Shown here piece after piece: positions 10,400-20,576 of a stretch of DNA of 64,000 nucleotides (positions are counted from its first letter, which is position 1; each line of letters opens with the position of its first letter). The stretch lies in assembly GCF_050003625.1 (NCBI RefSeq), contig NC_134398.1, positions 78,958,003 through 79,022,002 on the forward strand, read 5' to 3'. The position numbers and the translations under genes were made by a program. The notes beneath the pieces were generated by a model that had not been told where the DNA came from, searched no databases, and saw only the letters and a list, made by a program, of their open reading frames with translations. This stretch comes from Haematobia irritans. Its lineage: Eukaryota > Arthropoda > Insecta > Diptera > Muscidae.

Positions 10400-11190
10400 C
10401 GGTATGTTCAGAGTTTCATTCACAAGCGTTCATGATTTCAGGAACGGCTTTCGTTTTTCTTTGGCTATGAAAAGTCTTAAAATATTCGTTAGACGTTCTT
10501 ATGACAATACAAAGAATTCTTCTTTAAAACAACAAAATTTTCATTCATTTTCGTAAATTTTACGAAGAACATTTTACGAATATGCGAAACGTCTACGAAA
10601 TATTCTACATTAACTATTCTTCGTAAAAAGTTCGTACTTTTAACGAAACTTTCTTCAAATGTCATGACTTTTGTGAAGAACTTTTTACGAATTTATGAAT
10701 ATTTTACGAAACATTCTGCGTTAAAATTTCTTCATAAAAAGTACGAAATGTTTTCTTTGAAATAATGAAGAAGTTTCATTGAAGTTGTAAAATTTCCGTT
10801 CGCGACATAAAATTGTCTTTGATAATGTGCTTGAGTGTATTGCTTTTTTTTAACTTTTTAATGCATGTCTATGCTACTTCTCATTTGATTGATGGGAGGT
10901 TATGAATAAGAATGAGGCAAACAAACTGAAAATTATTCAAAAACATAAGATGTAAAGTAGTGAAACACTATTTCTCAAACTTGTTACTACGACCAAATGC
11001 ACTTTCATAAAAAGTACGAAGTATTTTCTTACAAACTACGAAAAATTTGGAAGGACTTTTCTTCGTAGAAAGAACGAAATATTTCGTACTTTTAATGAAA
11101 AGTTTCTTTGGTTGTAAAACAATGAAAAATTTCGTACTTTTAACGAATTTTTTCGTTCTTTTTACAAAGAAAATTCTTTCGGTGTTGCAT
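10400..11190. repeat. TTCGTAAAAAGT-rich repeat region (possible foldback/MITE)
   Basis: Dense direct and inverted copies of ACTTTTTACGAA-like words (for example 10550-10640, 10660-10760, 11010-11180), ending near CTTTCGGTGT at 11185. No coding sequence. It resembles in style the TTCGTTAATA-rich element at 60196-62145 but has no end sequences that I can match with it. Confidence 0.5.
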
Positions 11191-12948
11191 GTGGAAATCT
11201 AACCAGAAGAAACACGCGTGTTGCGTTAAAAATGAGCAATGATGTTGCAAAGTTCGATTAAGAATGCCAGTATTCATATTTTTGAACATTTGGTCCACTT
11301 ATTGAAGGATATTTGTTATTTTCTTCCCATTTTTGTTTGAATATAGTGATTTTTTGCTGTAGAGAAAAATGTAGGAAAAATATGTTGGGCGTGGCGAAAA
11401 AAGGGAATTTGTAGGAACCGCGTAGGGAATTTTCAAAAACATAGCTGGAATCACTGGTACAAATACTGTTTAGTTCCATAACATGGGACCTTCTTTTTAT
11501 AGCCGAGTGCGATCGACGTTTCACATTGCGGTGAAACTACATAGAGAAGTTTTGAAACACTCAGTAGTCCAGAAGTACTTGGAGGGGATAATCCATTGCA
11601 CCACACTTATTAATGTATGAGTGCGTTTTCATTTAAAGTTCGTGGATAAGCTATATTAGCATCTATTGAAATAGCCTTCATTAAATACGAGCTGCTGACT
11701 TAACATTTTGTGTACGAATGTTTTTTTCGGTGTATTCCTTCCCTTAGTCCCCGTGTCTTTTGAAATTATTGTATATGTATGTGAATAGATTGGTGATAAG
11801 ATTCCTTGTGACTTCTCTGTTTGCTGGTTATTCTTAATGTAGAATTATAGAGGATTTCTCGACTTTGATATTGCATCGATTCGTCCTTCTCGCCTCTCTC
11901 ACCGCATCCACATTATGAATTCTTTCTTGGATATAATCAGACCAACAACAAAGAGCATCATTACAACGACATGGTGGAAGAAAATAAAGAAAAATCGAAA
12001 AAGTGTTATCTTGATTATTGTTTTGACAATAAAGTATTAAAGAGCCAAAAGATCCAAAAAGAAACCAGCAACGAACACCACCACAACAACTATACGGTGT
12101 TCAAAAGGTAAAAGGATGCCATAAATATACCATCCACGTTGTGGGAGATTGGGCATACGGCAACATTGTGGGCCACAAACCATGAGAATTGTTAAAATTA
12201 CTGGAAAGTTTATTGCTACGGTTCAATAGGTCAGTGCAAAAAGCCAAGGGTTAAACTTGTTAAAGTTTATGAAGGAAGAAAGAAAGTTTTACCTTAAATT
12301 TGCCATTAATGGATGTCCAATAATTACCATTGGAAATTGGGGACTGGTCGATGTGGTTAGGAGTCAAAATACTTTCTACCACAACGCTAGACATGGATAA
12401 TTTAAGAGTAACCTTTAAGCTACCCTGGGGCTTTTACCAAAATGTGATGGCATTTATCGAAACTAAATTGGCCGTACAGGTTTTGAAATGCGAATATGAC
12501 ATTTTAACTCTTTATTTTGGTTTATTAAGACTAATTGGCAAGGCAACAATAACAAAGTAATTGACAATGCAACTTAATTTTAGTTCAAGAAAAGTAATTG
12601 ATTGTAACTACAAATTGGCAAATTTTAGGACATTTTCGTTAGTTTGTCCACACTCTAACTCTCAAGTCTTTGATGCCAGTAAATTAACTTGTATTTTATA
12701 TTATTAATTTCAATCAGTTTTCAATCAAGTCTACGAATAACTCGACTCAATTAAAGAAAGAGGTTATTAAACCTCGTACACATTACGCTTTCAAAATTCA
12801 ATTTTACTAGATTTAAACTGTTATTTGCCTTATCAAAAAGGGATTTCAAATACACTTTTAGTAGATTTCGAGCCTAATGTGAATGGACTATTAAAAACAA
12901 CGGGGAAACCCTTAAGTGCTCAATAAAGTTAAACAATAATTAATTAAA
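11191..12948. other. Unassigned DNA
   Basis: Contains two modest ORFs (11258-11524 minus, 12330-12560 plus) with no recognisable family features. I see no element ends and no RNA gene. Confidence 0.4.
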
Positions 12949-12991
12949 AGAAGTATATACGGCCGTAAGTTTGGCCGGGCCGAACTTCTAC
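12949..12991 (-). repeat. 3' end of a 153-bp-repeat element, truncated
   Basis: AAGTATATACGGCCGTAAG then GGCCGGGCCGAACTTCTAC is the reverse complement of the 3' hairpin end seen at 8190-8230 and 19155-19192. Confidence 0.75.
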
Positions 12992-13012
12992 TAATGGCTC
13001 TAACTCACAGTC

Positions 13013-13905
13013 TACAAGACTACGAAAACGTACCGCTTTTGCAATACGTAATTGAACCCTAAACGTTAGGATCGGAATAAGAGAATTAGACAAAAAAAAA
13101 GTAGTCATTTGAATGTATGTTACTGGTAATATGCCAAGGCTAAGCTAAAGTAGCAAGTTTACGTAACACTAAAGCGGTCCGTTTGTGTAACTCAAAAGCG
13201 GCACGTATACGCATCGCTGAGGCGGTACGTTTTTGTATCTCCTAATCGTGCAGTTTCCGTACTAAATTTTCTTATTAAAATAATATAAGCTTTTTTATAC
13301 TCAATAAATATTGTTACATTTATTGTCAATGATTTCATATAACTCCGGAATTGTTCCACAAATTATGTGAGGAATGCGGAAGCACACTTGTTATTGGTGT
13401 GGCAGTCTTTTGGATGGCAAAGGATATGGACTGCACATACCAATAACAAAAAGTGAGAATATTACTCTTCATCCAAATAATCCTTGAGCGCCAATACACC
13501 TATGAAAATATTTAAAATGGATTAAAATTATAATTTAAGTAATTTTTGAATACAAAGTAGAATATATTTACATGCCTATGTAACATAGGAACATTCTTAG
13601 CTCTGTTGCCTTCCAATGATCCATTTCTTGGAACGTTCTTTGCTTTCTTTGAAACTCAGATGGCAAACACTTCTTGATACAGCGCAATTTATTAATACTT
13701 TTAAATACTGTACTTTAATTTCCTTTTCATGTAATTTTTTAAGTTAGAAATTATATTACGTTTTAAAAAACTGATTTGCTGAAAACTAACACACTTAAAA
13801 GATAATGAAATATAACAATTCAATTTTCTGTAATAATGGCGCCCAAAAACAATTAATGCAGTCCGCACCCATTCAGAAAACTCAGTTCGTTTCGTACCGT
13901 TTGCG
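13013..13905 (-). repeat. Arm B of the dispersed inverted pair: unclassified transposon copy
   Basis: Reverse complement of arm A (1331-1955), with the same blocks in the same order and about 280 extra bases between the exon and the outer block (13560-13850). The coding exon lies at about 13270-13500 on the minus strand, with substitutions and no clean frame. The CCGCTTTTG-type motif repeats at 13033, 13170, 13192 and 13217. The shared end, CGTAGTCTTGTA, is at 13013-13024. Confidence 0.65.
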
Positions 13906-14440
13906 AAGAGTTTTACAAAGAATTATTTTCGTTTTCTCTGCGCAAAATACGTTACGTTTATTTAGAGGGTGTGCTAATGCCGATGGCAAGGTATCTTTAA
14001 GATTCATAACATTGTCTTCTAAAGTTACTACTTTTGTCGTTTGATCTCGCCAAGACTTTGGGACATTGCCCTCTCGACGTCTTTTTTCGATTATGGCTCC
14101 CAATTCCGCTCTTTCGCTACCCGGAATGAAAAATCTAAAGACAGAAAAAGATTTGTCAGTTAATTTGAAATTTATAGTTTTGGTATATGGGTATACGAAC
14201 AATAGCTTCTCTGGCCCTGTAATTTAGGGCAAAAACGTGTTCTAACTGTCGCCACAAACCCTGTGCCCTTGGGGGTTGTCCAGTGAGGGTGGCTTTCTTA
14301 AGTATATTTCTTTTGAATACGCTTTCCAGCAACTTGCAACATGCGAAGCCTTGTGGGACGTCCCCAATGTCATGTTGTGGATGATGGCACGACAATATAT
14401 ATTGTTCCCAATACGACTTGTAATTCACTCATCGAACGGA
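13882..14440 (-). pseudogene. Upstream coding segments of the arm B element (unrecognised protein)
   Basis: Two minus-strand open stretches abut. One, from about 14428 to 14160, contains SCHHPQHDIGDVPQGFACC and PRAQGLWRQLEHVFALN. The other, from about 14130 to 13885, begins FFIPGSERAELGAIIEKRRR and contains LEDNVMNLKDTLP. Just before the second, TTTTTCTGTCTTTAG is a good polypyrimidine tract and splice acceptor, so they may be consecutive exons of one gene. They lie upstream of, and in the same orientation as, the exon in arm B, so they may belong to the same transposon. I do not recognise the protein. A domesticated or host gene fragment is the alternative. Confidence 0.35.
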
Positions 14441-14504
14441 ACGGACGTGTTTTTTTAATAGCGGATAAACTCATCGTTCTAGGTACCTACTAAGAATTTC
14501 AAGT

Positions 14505-14789
14505 GTGGTGGGATATTACGCCACCATGCAGCGAAATTCAAAGTCATCCACTGGGTTGCTAACTTCAGGGCCCAGTGGACGGGTATCGACTGGAGTTATA
14601 AATTTGGGCAATGACCAAGAGTTAGGCCCAATTAGTCGACCTGTAGACGGGTCGACAGGTGGCGACACTCTGACAAGTCGAACTTTTTCTAAGGTAACAA
14701 CATCAAATGGAGGTAATCCCTCAAGAAAGAGATTCAAGGAACGCAGAAATGCTTTGTTTATCCTAAAGAAGTTAGGAAGTTTATCCTAA
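14505..14789 (+). pseudogene. LINE ORF1 N-terminal remnant
   Basis: An open stretch rich in Ser, Thr and Gly, with SGPSGRVSTG and FSKVTTSNGGNPS. A diverged copy lies at 25939-26105 (GGCCCTATTAGTCGA, GTAATCCCTCAA), which marks it as the 5' coding part of a repeated element. No zinc knuckle is present because the rest of ORF1 is deleted. ORF1 proteins of this class bind the element RNA; that role is inferred from position. Confidence 0.5.
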
Positions 14790-14829
14790 AGAAGTTCAAT
14801 ATGATGATACCGGAAAATAACAGAGACAA

Positions 14830-17606
14830 ATATGAGAAATGTGCAAGATATCGAACACGCAGTGGAGCGGATTACTAAGGCCTTCAACATCTCACTGAAA
14901 GCTGCATGTCCTATAGGGAAGCTAAGGGGGAAAATCTACCACCATGGTGGTCTACGGAATTAAGTATGAGGAAATCCTGCAGGAAGCTCTTTAACAAGGC
15001 AAAGTCCACTAGAGCCCCTGAGGATTGGGACGCTTACAAGAAGAATCTGAGAGGATACAAGCGAGAACTGAGAAATGATCAGCATAACTCTTGGAATGAT
15101 TACTGCAGCAGTATTGAGAATACGTTCGAGGCTTCCAGACTACGGAAGGTTCTAGCATCCACCAACTCTGCTCCAGGTTTCATTAAAACATCGGAGGGCA
15201 ATTGGACAACGTCCAGAGAGGAGACGCTGGAGGTACTATTGGACACACATTTTCCACGAAATCAGACGGTTGGACCATGTTCTGGCGGTGCTACAGTGGC
15301 TCAGCGGTCATTTCCTATCGAGGAAATTGTATCGGAATCTAGAATAAAATGGGCGTTAAATAGCTTTGGGTCATTCAAATCCACCGGGCTTGATGGAATT
15401 ACTCCGGCGGAGTTACAAGCAGTGACCGACAAAATTATCCCCTGGTTGTCGGCGATATATAAAGGATGTATCAACTTATCATATATCCCAGGAAAGTGGA
15501 GGGAAACAAAAGTCGTTTTCATACCTAAAGCGGGAAAACCTCTCACTCGAGGGCGAAGTATTTCCGACCAATCGGCTTACCCTCATTCCTACTTAAGACT
15601 GGAGAGGATGATAGATATTTATCTTAGAACTAGCATCGATTCTAGTTTGTTCTCGAAACGACAGCATGCATACTCGAAGGGCAGGTCTACTGAGACCGCA
15701 TTACATGAACTAGTCAGCTTTATTGAAAGCTCACTATCTGTCAAAGAATAGACAATCGTGGCGTTTCTAGACATCGAAGGGGCGTTCAATAATGTCCATC
15801 CGAGCTCGATATTAAATGGACTGACAACTCTGAATTTTGGTCCATGTATACTTAGGCTGTTAGACGAACTTCTAATGAAGAGACGTATTTCAGCCGCACT
15901 AGGACAAGCAAACATACAAAGGTATGTGTACAGAGGCACTCCCCAAGGAGTTCTATCACCTCTTCTTTGGAATGTTGCTATAAATAACCTTCTGGTTACA
16001 CTAGAAAAAGAGAAAGGATAAAAGTGGTGGAATACTCAGATGATGTGGCGCTAGCAGTCAGGGGAAAATTCCCCTCCGGATGGCTGAGGAATGGGCGAAA
16101 GAAAATGGTCTAGGGGTAAATCCTGCAAAGACAGAACTAGTTATGTACTGCAAAGATCGCAAAACTCCCACGGATAGGCCCATTTCCTTAGGGGGTACTG
16201 AAATTCCCTTTGGTGAGTGTGCAAAATACATTGGCGTTATTTTGGACATGAAGCTGAATTTTAGGCTTAATATTGAAGAAAGGGCGAGAAAAGCCACGGT
16301 AGCTTCGTACTCGTGCAAAAAGGCAATAGGGAAAAAGTGGGGACTAAAGCCAAAAATTGTGCATTGGCTATACACGGCAGTAGTTAGACCTATAATGCTA
16401 TATGGTGTTGTAGTCTGGTGGCCGGCACTTCAGAAACCGACTTGTTTAGATAAAGTTCAGCGTATGTCGAGCTTATGTATCTCAGGCGCATTTAGTAAGA
16501 CAGGAACAGACTCCCTTAATGTCATGCTACATCTATTGCCTTTAGACATTTTGGCCAAACAGTCAGTTGCAACAACGGCTGTGCGGTTGCGTGAGCTATC
16601 GCTGTGGTCGGAAAAAATGCACGGTCATAGTTCGGTCCTCAAAGTAATGCAGGTGTGCCTAACGTAGTGATTACACCCTGACAAAACCACTTTTCGACAA
16701 AAAGTTTGAAACTCTAATTCCAAACAGTGAGGCGTGGTGTACACAAACCCCGGGGAATAAAAGATATATAGATTTCTATACTGACGGCTCCGAATTGAAT
16801 GGACAAGTGGGGTTCGGAGTATATTCTAAAGATCTGGAAATTCGAACAGCGAAAAGATTACCTAATCACTGTAGTGTTTTTCAGGCTGAAATATTGGCAA
16901 TAAGAGAGGTGGTGAATTGGCTGAGAAGTAATGTTCCAACAAATATTGGCATTAAGTCAGACAGTCAACCTGCAATAAAATCCTTGGACTCTGTGTTCCT
17001 TAACTCGAAAACGGCCATAGACTGCCACAAATCTCTCAACGAGATGGCTGAGCAGTACAATATTCACCTAATATGGGTGCCTGGCCATAGGAACATACCG
17101 GGGAACTGCGAAGCGGATGAGTTGGCAAGGCTAGGGACTACCTTACATATTCCAGGGGAACTAGAATCTGTTGGTATGCCCCTGCCTACCTGCAAGCTCA
17201 TACTGCGTGAGAAGGCTGTTATGATGGCAAATGTTCATGGGAGAATTTCAAGGGTTGTAACGACACCAAACAAATATGGCCCCATTTAAACTTAAACCGC
17301 ACACTAGATATGCTAGTGTTCTCGAGACGTCTGATATCACTCCTGATATCTTCTATAACGGGTCGCTGCCTGATAGGCGATTTTGCAAAAACTATTGGCG
17401 CGAAGTATAATGACTATGGTATGAGCTGTCATGATGCGGAGGAAAAGGAATCAATTAAACACCTCTTGTGTGAGTGTCCTGCATTTTGTGTAAAGCGCAA
17501 GCAACTTTTAGGAGCATATAGCTTCAGATTACTGGCGGATTTGGAAAACGTTAACTTAAGCAGTCTGCTAATGTTTTTGGAACAATCTGGTTGGTTCAAC
17601 AAATAA
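14830..17606 (+). pseudogene. LINE ORF2 pseudogene: reverse transcriptase plus RNase H
   Basis: Pieces in order: linker and RT start (14906-15748), with WALNSFGSFKSTGLDGITP and QHAYSKGRSTETALHEL; palm (15758-16021), with VAFLDIEGAFNNV and GTPQGVLSPLLWN; then EYSDDVAL at about 16030, where the catalytic YADD has become YSDD; the thumb region (16080-16664), with LGGTEIPFGECAKYIGVILD and VQRMSSLCISGAF. RNase H (about 16770-17220) starts FYTDGSELNG (catalytic D), continues with EILAI and SDSQPAIKS, and ends WVPGHRNIPGNCEADELA. The CCHC-like tail CHDAEEKESIKHLLCECPA lies at 17430-17480 and the protein end, SGWFNK, at 17606. At least two in-frame stops and two frameshifts make it inactive. A C-terminal RNase H points to the I/LOA group and not to Jockey; the exact clade is unresolved. 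Confidence 0.9.
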
Positions 17607-17633
17607 AAATAATCAAGAAAGTTCAGCGGTTAA

Positions 17634-17670
17634 AACTAGAAGTGCCCATATGTAATAGGTACTTCTAGTT
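17634..17670 (+). promoter_or_regulatory. Conserved 3' UTR stem-loop of the LINE family
   Basis: AACTAGAAGT (17634-17643) pairs perfectly with ACTTCTAGTT (17661-17670) across a 17-base loop. In the copies within the tandem units the second arm is ACTTTTAGTT, which still pairs through a G-U wobble. This is a candidate structure for recognition by the element's reverse transcriptase; that role is inferred. Confidence 0.55.
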
Positions 17671-17960
17671 AATGTGGTACCACAATGGACTGAATAGTCT
17701 AAGTGAGCCTGAATTTTAATCGGGCTGCCACTTTAACCTAACCTAACCTGTTAAGAAACAAAAATAAAATTACTTAATTATTCATGGTTATGTTGAAATC
17801 ATTTTATTCATTTTTCCACAAAACATTTATATTTCTATCAAATCTTATCTTCCAGAGGATTGCAAAATATTTCATTTTTCTAAATTCATTGTTTCAAAAA
17901 AAGTAAAAGTAGGTCCACAAAACACTTTTGACAACTATTAGATTTGCGCTTGTTACCTAC

Positions 17961-18119
17961 CTTTTCATCAAAATTGGTGCCAAGAAGCTGCTCCTCATCA
18001 TCACTGAATTGGACGGATTGCTCTACCGTAATTTATGGTAAAGCCTGGCCTTGTGTTTAAGCTTTGAGTTGATCCTCCGTCTCCCTTATTTTCTTTTGGA
18101 GAACGTCAATTTCATTTTC
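17961..18119 (-). pseudogene. Putative exon b of an unrecognised gene (coiled-coil segment), copy 1
   Basis: On the minus strand TTTCTTTCAG precedes the exon and GTAGGT follows it, both acceptable splice signals. The exon codes for ENEIDVLQKKIRETEDQL, a heptad-like coiled-coil stretch, then TVEQSV ... DEEQLLGTNFDEK. In this copy a short indel after QLKA brings an in-frame stop. In the copies at 33300-33456 and 48667-48823 that part reads on as ALKQSQALLEITVEQS, but a poly-A expansion disrupts the QKK region instead. Either a host gene fragment carried along by duplication or an exon of a DNA transposon. I do not recognise the protein. Confidence 0.4.
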
Positions 18120-18139
18120 CTGAAAGAAAAACCATTTAT

Positions 18140-19192
18140 TATACCCTCCACCATAGGATGGGGGGTATATTAACTTTGTCATTCCGTTTGTAACACATCG
18201 AAATATTGCTCTAAGACCCCATAAAGTCGTGGTGAAATTCTGAGTCGATCTGAGCATGTCCGTCCGTCCGTCTGTTGAAATCACGCTAACTTCCGAACAA
18301 AACAAGCTATCGACTTGAAACTTGGCACAAGTAGTAGGTCGGATGGTATTGCAAATGGGCCATATCGGTCCACTTTTACGTATAGCCCCCATATAAACGG
18401 ACCCCAAAATTTGGCTTGCGATTGCGCTAAGAGAAGCAAATTTCATCCGATCCGGCTGAAATTTGGTACATGGTGTTAGTATATGGTCTCTAATAACCAT
18501 GCGAAAATTGGTCCATATCGGTCCACTTTTATGTATAGCCCCCATATAAACGGAACCCCAAATTTGGCTTGGGAGGCCTCTAAGATAAGCAAATTTCATC
18601 CGATCCGGCTGAAATCTGGTACGTGGTGTTAGTATACAGTCTCTAACAACCATGCAAAAATTGGTCCATATCGGTCCGATCACCAGATTTGACCTCCGGA
18701 GCCTCTTAGAAGAACAAAATTCATCTGATTCAGTTGAAATTTGGTACGTGATGTTAATATATGGCCTCAAACAACCATGCGAAAATTGGTCGATATCGGT
18801 CCATAATTATATATAGGCCCCATATAAACCGATCCCCAGATTTGACCTCAGGAGCACCTTGGAAGAGCAAAATTCTTCCCATTCTGTAGAAATTTGGTAC
18901 GTGATGTTAGTATATGGTATCCAACAACCATGCATGAATTGGTTCCTATCAGTCCATAATAATATATAGCTCCCATATAAACCGATCCCCAGATTTGACC
19001 TCCGGTGCCTTTTGGAGAAGCCAAATTTATCCGATCTGGTTGAAATTTGTCATGTGGTGGTAGCATATGATATTTAACAACCATGTGATGAAATTTGTGG
19101 ATGACAGTCTTTCGTAGAAGTTTCTACACAATCCATGGTGGAGGGTACATAGGATTCGGCCTGGCCGAACGTACGGCCGTATATACTTGTTT
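18140..19192 (+). mobile_element. 153-bp-repeat element (Helentron/DINE-like), short complete copy
   Basis: Starts TATACCCTCCACCATAGG and ends with GGAGGGTACATAGGATTC, the CGGCC...GGCCG hairpin and TATACTTGTT, the same ends as the 6396 element. It contains fewer 153-bp units and no 29-bp minisatellite. It sits between exon a and exon b of the duplicated segment. The equivalent sites at 33480 and 48847 lack it and show only CTTATTTTTACATTTATAC, so the insertion can be bounded to within a few bases. Confidence 0.85.
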
Positions 19193-19232
19193 TTATATTT
19201 ATACACAAATAATAACAAACCACAAAACTTAC

Positions 19233-19349
19233 CTCGTCACTGGACGTAGTTATACGTCTTTTTATGTTTTTTTTATTGCATTGCGCGTTTTGCTTATTTC
19301 TTTTATTTTTATACATTTTTATAACAAACGACGCGAACCAATTGCGCAT
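19233..19349 (-). pseudogene. Putative exon a of the same unrecognised gene, copy 1
   Basis: A minus-strand frame from ATG at 19349 reads MRNWFASFVIKMYKNKRNK ... RRITTSSDE and is followed by GTAAGT at 19232-19227. Joined in phase 0 to exon b it would give a short basic region followed by a coiled coil. In copies 2 and 3 (33529-33629, 48896-48996) the donor has become GTAATT. The frame also extends upstream, so the true start is uncertain. No promoter was identified. Confidence 0.35.
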
Positions 19350-19510
19350 ATGTTCTTGTGTTTGTGTAAATGATTTTTCAAGATGGCACTTAATCGGCGC
19401 ACAATGAAACGCCAACGTTTATGTATACTGTTACAGCAGCTGAAACTGTTGCGCATTTAATGTGTGTGTTTAGAGGAGTTTTTATAGATATCAGAGTTGC
19501 AAATAATTGT

Positions 19511-19932
19511 GGCCACATTCGTTGTTTTTTTATATATATTTCAATGAACTGTATTTTTTTTTAATGTTTTTGATGTTAATCGAAATAATCGAATACAACA
19601 TAAAAAAACTAAAACGTTTGTTACACATATTGTACCTTTTTCTAGTACTAGCACAATTGAAATAATTAAACTTAGCGATGTGGAAGAAATTGAACACGTT
19701 GTGCAAATTGAAAACTGTATGTAAAATGCCAAATAATTTAAAAATGGTAGTGTAGTAAAATGTGAAAAATAAAAAAAATGCTTTTTCCAATACTAGTGTT
19801 TGAGTTATTGTCATACATGTACGATCAGATATGGCCCAATATATGCTAGTTGAAATTGGATATGATGCTATATATAAATATATACGTTTATATCTTATTA
19901 GATACAATTTATATAATTAGATATAACAATAT
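19511..19932. repeat. AT-rich repeat into which the gypsy element inserted (left part)
   Basis: AT-rich, with GATCAGATAT-type words at 19821. The same kind of words (ATATGATCAGAT, TATACGATCAGATCC) continue at 24160-24215 to the right of the gypsy element, so the element split one AT-rich repeat. Short minus ORFs (19530-19907) look like chance. Confidence 0.45.
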
Positions 19933-20535
19933 TGTTACGAATTTGATAATTATAGATATAAGTTTATTTAAATTAGTTTCCGTTAATTTAAAATTTAAAA
20001 TTGTAACGATAAAATTTCGCTATCACTTGTTGGAATCATCTATTCATTTTCTAGTATTTTCCTGAATTTCTTTTATGTTCTTTTGTTTGCTTACCGAAAT
20101 GTTAGTTTTTACTCTCTCATAGAATAACAACCCCTTTGCTTTGTTATTTTGCTTTCTCATTTCATCTCATTGTCTATTGTCATTGTTGTTGTAGTAATGC
20201 GAGCATATATCTATGTGAGTGTGTATGTGTTTGGCAGCCACCAGACGAATTACTTAATGGTCGTAGATCCTTCTAGCATTGTCTAAGAATGTTCTGGCGT
20301 TGCCAGAATATTGTAGTGCTACCAGAATGTTCTCGTATTGCCACACCGTCATATATAAAAGCGCTCGCATGCTGCTAACGAGTCAGTCTTAATTAAAGCG
20401 TCAAACGAATAACTTCAGTGTGAACGAATTGTAAAGTGTGAAGTCATAGTAAATAAATTGTAGATTGTCGTTATTTAAAAGAACTGTGTTTTAATTGTCG
20501 GGTAATTAAAAACGCCTAAATATAAAAACGTAACA
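19933..20535 (+). repeat. Gypsy 5' LTR (603 bp)
   Basis: Begins TGTTACGAATTTG and ends AACGTAACA. It contains a TATA box and initiator (see promoter entry) and AATAAA at about 20452, a likely polyadenylation signal. Confidence 0.95.
20286..20390 (+). promoter_or_regulatory. Gypsy LTR promoter with heat-shock-element-like motifs
   Basis: TATATAAA at 20352 lies about 31 bases before TCAGTC (20383-20388), a typical fly initiator, which gives a likely start at 20385. Upstream, AGAATGTTCT occurs at 20286 and 20324 with a half-match, AGAATATTGT, at 20304. AGAANNTTCT is the core arrangement bound by heat shock factor. That the LTR is heat- or stress-responsive is an inference. Confidence 0.65.
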
Positions 20536-20537
20536 AT

Positions 20538-20551
20538 TGGTGTCGGAAGTG
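20538..20551 (+). promoter_or_regulatory. Putative primer-binding site of the gypsy element
   Basis: TGGTGTCGGAAGTG starts two bases after the 5' LTR and begins with TGG, the complement of a tRNA CCA end. It resembles tRNA-Leu-type sites; the tRNA assignment is tentative. Confidence 0.6.
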
Positions 20552-20576
20552 AAATAACGAAAAAAAAAAATCTACA

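Larger units (their letters stand above)
14480..17751 (+). mobile_element. I/LOA-type non-LTR retrotransposon (LINE) with RNase H, internally deleted
   Basis: The element copies itself by target-primed reverse transcription. Remaining parts are a piece of ORF1 (14505-14775), RT and RNase H. The endonuclease and most of ORF1 are gone. At the break a 17-bp word, TTTATCCTAAAGAAGTT, occurs at 14757 and 14779, suggesting deletion by slippage or template switching. The 3' UTR holds a perfect 10-bp stem, AACTAGAAGT/ACTTCTAGTT (17634-17643 with 17661-17670), and the tail is TTTAACCTAACCTAACC, ending near 17751. The same 3' end recurs at 24837-25573, 32702-33055, 34133-34866, 48069-48422, 49500-50233 and 63799-64000, so this is an abundant family. 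Confidence 0.9.
17752..19510 (-). repeat. Duplicated segment carrying a two-exon gene-like unit (copy 1), split by a repeat element
   Basis: 17495-18139 plus 19193-19510 matches 32811-33800 and 48178-49167. All three copies start inside the same LINE 3' end and run through the same AT-rich flank and two putative exons. Copy 1 alone has an extra ~1053-bp insertion (18140-19192). The unit boundary at 19505 (GTGGCCACAT) is where similarity to the other copies stops. Confidence 0.8.

Noticed and set aside
12330..12560. 76-codon ORF as a host gene
   Set aside because: No recognisable motif, no splice or promoter context that I can defend, and length expected by chance.
18057..18770. 237-codon minus-strand ORF
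   Set aside because: It runs from the putative exon b straight through a splice acceptor into the inserted 153-bp-repeat element, so the join is accidental.
19530..19907. 125-codon minus ORF
   Set aside because: Very AT-rich, Tyr/Phe/Ile-rich translation with no family features, lying in a repeat split by the gypsy element.
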